Positions 60,361 through 64,000 of a DNA stretch of 64,000 nt are shown here, one piece after another. The position numbers were made by a program, and so were the translations under genes. Numbering within the stretch: the stretch's first letter is position 1; the number at the start of each line of letters is the position of its first letter. The notes beneath the pieces were generated by a model. The model saw only the letters and a program-made list of their open reading frames with translations, had not been told where the DNA came from and ran no database searches. The DNA comes from Zygaena filipendulae (lineage: Eukaryota > Arthropoda > Insecta > Lepidoptera > Zygaenidae), in contig OU015650.1 of assembly GCA_907165275.2 (NCBI GenBank), positions 13,050,001-13,114,000 of the forward strand. Direction: 5' to 3'.

Positions 60361-60383
60361 ATTACTTTTTACTTTGGAGCTCT

Positions 60384-60858
60384 GGTGTGCGTTCCGTGGA
60401 TTTGGGCGCAGTTGTTCGGTTAAAATTTCACTCGTTGAGTTGCAACCAAGCCACAGAACGATCGACTTGTTTTTATAACCTCAAAATATTTGAAATTTCA
60501 GGTGCCATTTGTTTTCTCTCAACTCACATACATATGTCTAGTTAATTTGTGACTCACATTGCAAATAAGACTGTTTTACATCCAATTATAAACTTTTTGT
60601 GACTACGACACCTCCCCTGTGTTCGTAAGAACTCCGATTAATTTATTTTTCAACGAATCCGGTTTTTGGCGCAAACTTTGACACTTCTTAAACAATACAT
60701 AGCTGTCAGAGTGAAAATTAACCTGCTTCGGAGATGGTTGTTTGGTTGCTGCACTCTGAGCCACGGAACGGGTGAAACCAGAGTAAAATTTCACCAAGCC
60801 ACAGAACGGGTTCAGAGCGCGTTCGAGTGCATTCGTGCGAAGCCACGGAACGCACACC
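60384..60858 (+). mobile_element. GGTGTGCGTTCCGTGG element, copy 1
   Basis: Ends ggtgtgcgttccgtgg and ccacggaacgcacacc, perfectly inverted. The internal motif 'aagccac(a/g)gaacg' is repeated several times. 475 bp with no convincing frame. Confidence 0.7.
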
Positions 60859-60859
60859 T

Positions 60860-61366
60860 GGTGTGCGTTCCGTGGGTTTGGGCCATAGATAATACAATAA
60901 TACGGGATAGATAATACAATAATATGGGCGTAGTTGTTCGGTTAAAACTCGTTTGAGTTGCAACCAAGCCACAGAACGATCGAGTTGTTTTTATAACCTC
61001 AAAATATTTGAAATTCAGGCGCCATTTGTTTTCTCTCAACTCACATTGCGAATAACACTGTTCTGTTTTACATCCAATTATAAACTTTTTGTGACTACGA
61101 CACCTCCCCTTTGTTCTTAAGAACTCCGATTGATTTCTTTTTCGACGAATTCGGTTTTTGGCGGAAAATTTGACACTTCTTAAACAATATATATCTGTCA
61201 GAGTGAAAATTCACTTGCTTCGGAGATGGTTGTTTGGTTACTGCACTCTGAGCCACGGAACGGGTGAAACTACACTCTGACAGCTGTCCGAGTAAAATTT
61301 AACCAAGCCACAGAAAGGGTAGAAAGCGCGCTCGAGTGCATTCGTGCGAATCCACGGAACGCGCCT
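60860..61366 (+). mobile_element. GGTGTGCGTTCCGTGG element, copy 2
   Basis: Abuts copy 1 with one base between them. Carries a short insertion with 'gataatacaataata' repeated twice (60886-60925). The right end is diverged (ccacggaacgcgcctc). The body matches copy 1 closely. Confidence 0.7.
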
Positions 61367-61503
61367 CTGCTTTGGAGTTTGACGTTTGTTACTGAGTACC
61401 CCAATTAAAATGCAAAGGAAGTTAAGTCCATACAGTCAATTCAGTTGTATTTTCTTCTTCTAAAGTTATTTACATCGAAATACATTGAAGTTGGAACAAT
61501 TGG

Positions 61504-61655
61504 TTCAGATTTAGAATCTGTGAGTGAGGGAGAGAGCGAGTGATTACACTACAGTAATCTGTATCCTAGTTTAGTCGATTTAGGGTACAATTTAGTGTAG
61601 TGTGATCACTCACTCTCTCTCACTCACTGAGTATCTGATTTAGATTCCCTAAATT
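61504..61655. repeat. Inverted repeat rich in GA/TC
   Basis: tgagtgagggagagagcgag on the left pairs with a diverged complement (atcactcactctctctcact) on the right; arms of about 45 bp. It lies between the GGTGTGCG elements and a hairpin repeat. Confidence 0.6.
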
Positions 61656-61680
61656 GGAAATAGTGTAGTAAGCCATAAAG

Positions 61681-61830
61681 CGTCGAAATGCATCTCACTG
61701 ATGCATTTCAATGTAAATAACTTCTGAAAACACTTTAACTTCCAGTATAACAATTATAGCATGGAAGATGTCAGAAGACTTGCTGTATGGACCTAGAATC
61801 CCTTGCCTTTCCCGAAAGGAGAAAAAAATA
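61681..61830 (+). repeat. Hairpin repeat family, copy 3
   Basis: gaaatgcatctcactgatgcatttc hairpin (61685-61709), then 'tgtaaataacttctgaaaac', ending in cctttcccgaaagg. It lies 130 bp before the bicistronic small-protein gene and could include or abut its 5' UTR. Confidence 0.65.
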
Positions 61831-61942
61831 TATAAAATTTAACCTAAAAAAATCAAATTAAAAATAGATAAAAATAAAACAAATATGAAGTAAAATCTTG
61901 ATAAACTCTTTGATTTGATTCTTAAAACTTAAGTTTGATCAA

Positions 61943-61960
61943 ATGAGTTGTTTTCTATAA
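61943..61960 (+). promoter_or_regulatory. uORF overlapping the next start codon (TAATG)
   Basis: ATG AGT TGT TTT CTA TAA. The final A of its stop is the A of the ATG of the next frame. Such TAATG overlaps allow termination-reinitiation. Relevant only if transcription starts upstream of 61943, which cannot be seen here. Confidence 0.4.
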
Positions 61961-62136
61961 TGAAAATATACAGACCTCGCGGTGTAACAAGAGGACAAAT
62001 AGTGCTGATTACAATTTTAGGTGTATTCGGCGGGACCTATATTTGGAGACCATTGATCGAAGAGAAATTGTCCGGGAAGCTTCAAGCTAGTAAAAAACAG
62101 GTTAACGACTCAAATATCTCAACGATATCTGATTAA
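61960..62136 (+). CDS. Small one-helix membrane protein resembling PIGBOS1
   Basis: 58 codons plus TAA. MKIYRPRGVTRGQ is followed by a hydrophobic helix (residues 14-29, IVLITILGVFGGTYIW), then RPLIEEKLSGKLQASKK and a polar tail. The pattern 'ILG-x-x-GG-x-YI-x-x-P-x-x-E' fits the short vertebrate mitochondrial outer-membrane protein PIGBOS1, known from contacts with the ER and the unfolded protein response. The resemblance is by eye over about 25 residues. The positive N-terminus before a short helix suits a mitochondrial membrane protein. A second small frame follows 6 nt after the stop, in the same reading frame. The start context (tataATGa) is weak. A longer start at 61948 would need a TTG codon and was not used. 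Confidence 0.65.
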   Translation: MKIYRPRGVTRGQIVLITILGVFGGTYIWRPLIEEKLSGKLQASKKQVNDSNISTISD

Positions 62137-62142
62137 AGGGAG

Positions 62143-62364
62143 ATGGAAAGCGTAAAAAAATTCGTAACGCATTCTAACCCTTTGTCGAAAACGTTGATGG
62201 CCATAGCAATCACTTCCCTAGTGTATGTATCCTACAGGGGTTACGTTGCCCCGTTTGTAAAACGGCAGAGATACCGACGGGCAGAAGAATGGGCTAACAT
62301 GGTGATAGAACAGGAAGAAATGATGAATCGCGAAGCCAACGAAACTCGGAATAATCTATCCTAA
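62143..62364 (+). CDS. Second small membrane protein of a bicistronic transcript
   Basis: 73 aa plus stop. MESVKKFVTHSNPLSKT precedes a hydrophobic helix (about residues 17-36, ending VYVSYRGYVAPF), a very basic stretch (VKRQRYRRAE) and an acidic, probably helical tail (MVIEQEEMMNREANET). I do not recognise the family. The topology resembles small mitochondrial inner-membrane or assembly proteins, and so does its neighbour. It starts 6 nt (agggag) after the upstream stop with a good start context (gggagATGg), which makes a shared mRNA with reinitiation or leaky scanning likely. An AATAAA at 62388-62393 serves both frames; there is no separate promoter-sized gap. Codon use is ordinary for the genes here. 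Confidence 0.7.
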   Translation: MESVKKFVTHSNPLSKTLMAIAITSLVYVSYRGYVAPFVKRQRYRRAEEWANMVIEQEEMMNREANETRNNLS

Positions 62365-62387
62365 TAACGTACCTAGCTATTGTAAAT

Positions 62388-62393
62388 AATAAA
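62388..62393 (+). terminator. Poly(A) signal of the bicistronic gene
   Basis: AATAAA 24 bp after the second stop codon, the first canonical signal downstream. Confidence 0.5.
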
Positions 62394-63175
62394 AGTATCT
62401 ACTAGCTCGCTATTGGTTATTACGTAGCTTAGGCGCTAACAAATCTTTTATGTAAATAAAAAGTACATAATATAAATTTGTGTTTTTATACCTTCAAGCC
62501 CAAAGAAAATAATACTCTCTGTTCAAGCCCTTCCTTACCTCCCTCCCTCCCTTCCTACTTACCTAAAAATCTAATAATACTTAGGTACCTATCTACGATT
62601 TAAAATACCTACTTAAAACCTCAGATTGGTCTTGGGTCTGACCTACATAGCACAAACTACTTAGAGATATTACCGTAATCTACTAGGTAATTGAAAAGAT
62701 TCTCCTTTACGGATCTCAATTTTGTGCTTATTAAGTATATTGAGGAAATGTTTCCTTCGCTGATTGTATAATATCATATAACCTACCTTATTTAGTATAT
62801 TAGTTGATATCAGTGCCCAAAACGAGATGAGAACTCCCCGACCGTAGGTACGCTTAATCACAGGACACAAGTCTGCAGTTCATTGACCTCACATACCATA
62901 TAGCGGGGCACAGCAGTAATACCTATACCTAATTGGATCTATGATGACGACGACGACGACGCAACACTAATGCCTCAAGTTCATGGTTTTTCTAAAGTTA
63001 CTTACATAATTAATAGTGATTCTCCTGTTGTTAGTTTCCTTTTTCGTGGCTAGGGCTTCTGCCACCAGCACCGCTCAGTAGGTAACTAGGTATTGGCCAA
63101 TCGAGGTTATCGTGCATGGACCGAAACATGAAAAAAATATCGTAGTACCTGAGTAAATATGTAGTACCTACGTAG
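62394..63175. other. Intergenic DNA before the eEF1A end
   Basis: Short pyrimidine-rich (CCCT)n tract at 62525-62565 and a (GAC)n run at 62944-62961. No supported gene. Confidence 0.5.
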
Positions 63176-63491
63176 TAAGCTGTTCCCCGCGGTTCCACCC
63201 GCGTAAAATAGGATTTCCGCGGGAATTCCGGGATAAAAAGTACATTATGTTCTTCCATGTATCCCTGACGTGTATGCAAATTTTCATGATTCGTTGAGCC
63301 ATAACAAACTCGCATTTATAATATTACTAGCTGTGCGCCGCGGTTTCACCCGCGTCAATTCCGGGATAAAAAGTACCCCATGTCCTTCTCTGTATCTCTG
63401 AGAACGTGCATGCCTAATTTCATCCAAATCCGTTCAGCCGTTTTTGCGTGACAAACATCCACACTTCTGCATTTATAATATTAGTAGGATT
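63176..63491 (+). repeat. Two retrotransposon tails joined head to tail
   Basis: The first copy starts aagctgttccccgcggttcc at 63178 and ends catttataatatt. The second starts actagctgtgcgccgcggtt at 63326 and ends aatattagtaggat. The second is inserted exactly in the TA-rich tail of the first. Confidence 0.8.
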
Positions 63492-63933
63492 ATAGTAGTC
63501 TATTTAGGTACCTAATTTGCGACTTTTAAGTTTTTATAAAAGTCATTGAACTTACTGCCTAATAAGATTGAACATCTGTAGCGTTTATCCAAATTTAAAT
63601 CTACTTTGTGTAAATAAGTATATATGGGTCAAAATCTATTATCTATTTGAAATGTACTATTCTATGATTCTACTATTTATTGCAAATGAAACAAATTTTA
63701 TTCACTGAAGGCTACCTTTATTCTATGAATTTACACTTTAGTTGCAGTCATAACAAAATATTTCAGATATAATATGTATACCTTATATAAATTATAAAAT
63801 AATGTTACAGTATATAAGTCTAGTACAAAATATAGAAAAAGGAATGAGTTTGTAGCCCTTCTTTCCTTCTGAACACCTTTCGGTGAATGAAGTATCGCAG
63901 ATGAACAAAGAATTGTGCTGATAATAGCGCTAG

Positions 63934-64000
63934 CTACTTTCTTCCAGCTTTCTCTGCGGCCTTGGTGACTTTGCCACCAGAAGCCTCCTTGAAGTTAACG
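63934..64000 (-). CDS. eEF1A: Elongation factor 1-alpha, C-terminal end (5' cut by window)
   Basis: Minus strand. The last 21 codons read VNFKEASGGKVTKAAEKAGR followed by K and TAG (63934-63936). 'VNFKE...GKVTKAAEKA' is the invariant end of animal eEF1A. The protein delivers aminoacyl-tRNA to the ribosome in the cytosol as a GTPase; the catalytic part is outside the window. TTTATT (AATAAA on this strand) at 63717-63722 and 63674-63679 are candidate poly(A) signals. Whether this is the active gene or a retrocopy cannot be told from this stretch. Confidence 0.88.
   Translation of the reverse strand, partial: VNFKEASGGKVTKAAEKAGRK

Noticed and set aside
58731..60423. 109-110-codon plus frames near the element ends
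   Set aside because: They translate the sub-terminal GTTGG repeats of the MADF elements and are not protein-like.
1..64000. CRISPR arrays, operons, bacterial-type promoters
   Set aside because: None seen; the window is an animal nuclear sequence with spliced genes.

Overview
This is a window from an insect nuclear genome, almost certainly a moth or butterfly. It is AT-rich, its genes are intron-rich and widely spaced, and its non-coding DNA is packed with foldback MITEs and short non-LTR retrotransposon tails. All gene calls come from reading splice sites and translated products by eye; no database search was run.

Layout. 993-2381 (+): the last two exons of a TNF ligand (eiger). 10935-13382 (+): complete six-exon mitochondrial ribosomal protein mS31 (mRpS31, 358 aa). 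17798-41018 (-): complete eight-exon glucose-6-phosphate 1-epimerase-like enzyme (277 aa), including a 15.7 kb intron full of repeats and GC-rich patches. 43357-52505 (+): complete nine-exon ER protein disulfide isomerase of the ERp57/PDIA3 type (489 aa, two CGHC sites, KEEL tail). 53496-55944 (-): complete four-exon adenylate kinase 6 (176 aa). 56510-57085 (-): a small two-exon THAP-like gene or relic (68 aa). 61960-62364 (+): two small one-helix membrane proteins encoded one after the other with a 6-nt gap, probably a bicistronic mRNA whose first product resembles PIGBOS1. 63934-64000 (-): the C-terminal end of elongation factor 1-alpha, cut by the window edge. The genes are independent housekeeping or signalling loci, not a pathway cluster.

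The accessory DNA falls into several families: TTA-flanked Harbinger-type MITEs (34403, 42636, 44478, 49161); a GGAC-ended MITE with 4-bp target duplications (7390, 25134, 45814); nested 'CCGCACTCAGAGTCG' foldbacks (2728, 6060, 27840-28070); large foldbacks (7847, 8122, 10060, 17175, 35250); tRNA-derived SINEs (21286, 50985); more than 20 copies of one lepidopteran retrotransposon tail, often joined end to end; degraded LINE reverse-transcriptase C-termini (36743, 37824); and two tandem 1.4 kb transposon relics (57507-60360) that still carry a MADF-domain exon. Several insertions touch genes: a MITE supplies the last base of the eiger stop codon, and another ends 17 bp from an epimerase splice acceptor.

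The most unusual candidates are the bicistronic small-protein gene with a uORF whose stop overlaps the first start codon (TAATG), the THAP-like gene that has lost its zinc-ligand histidine, and the tandem MADF elements with foldbacks nested inside foldbacks.
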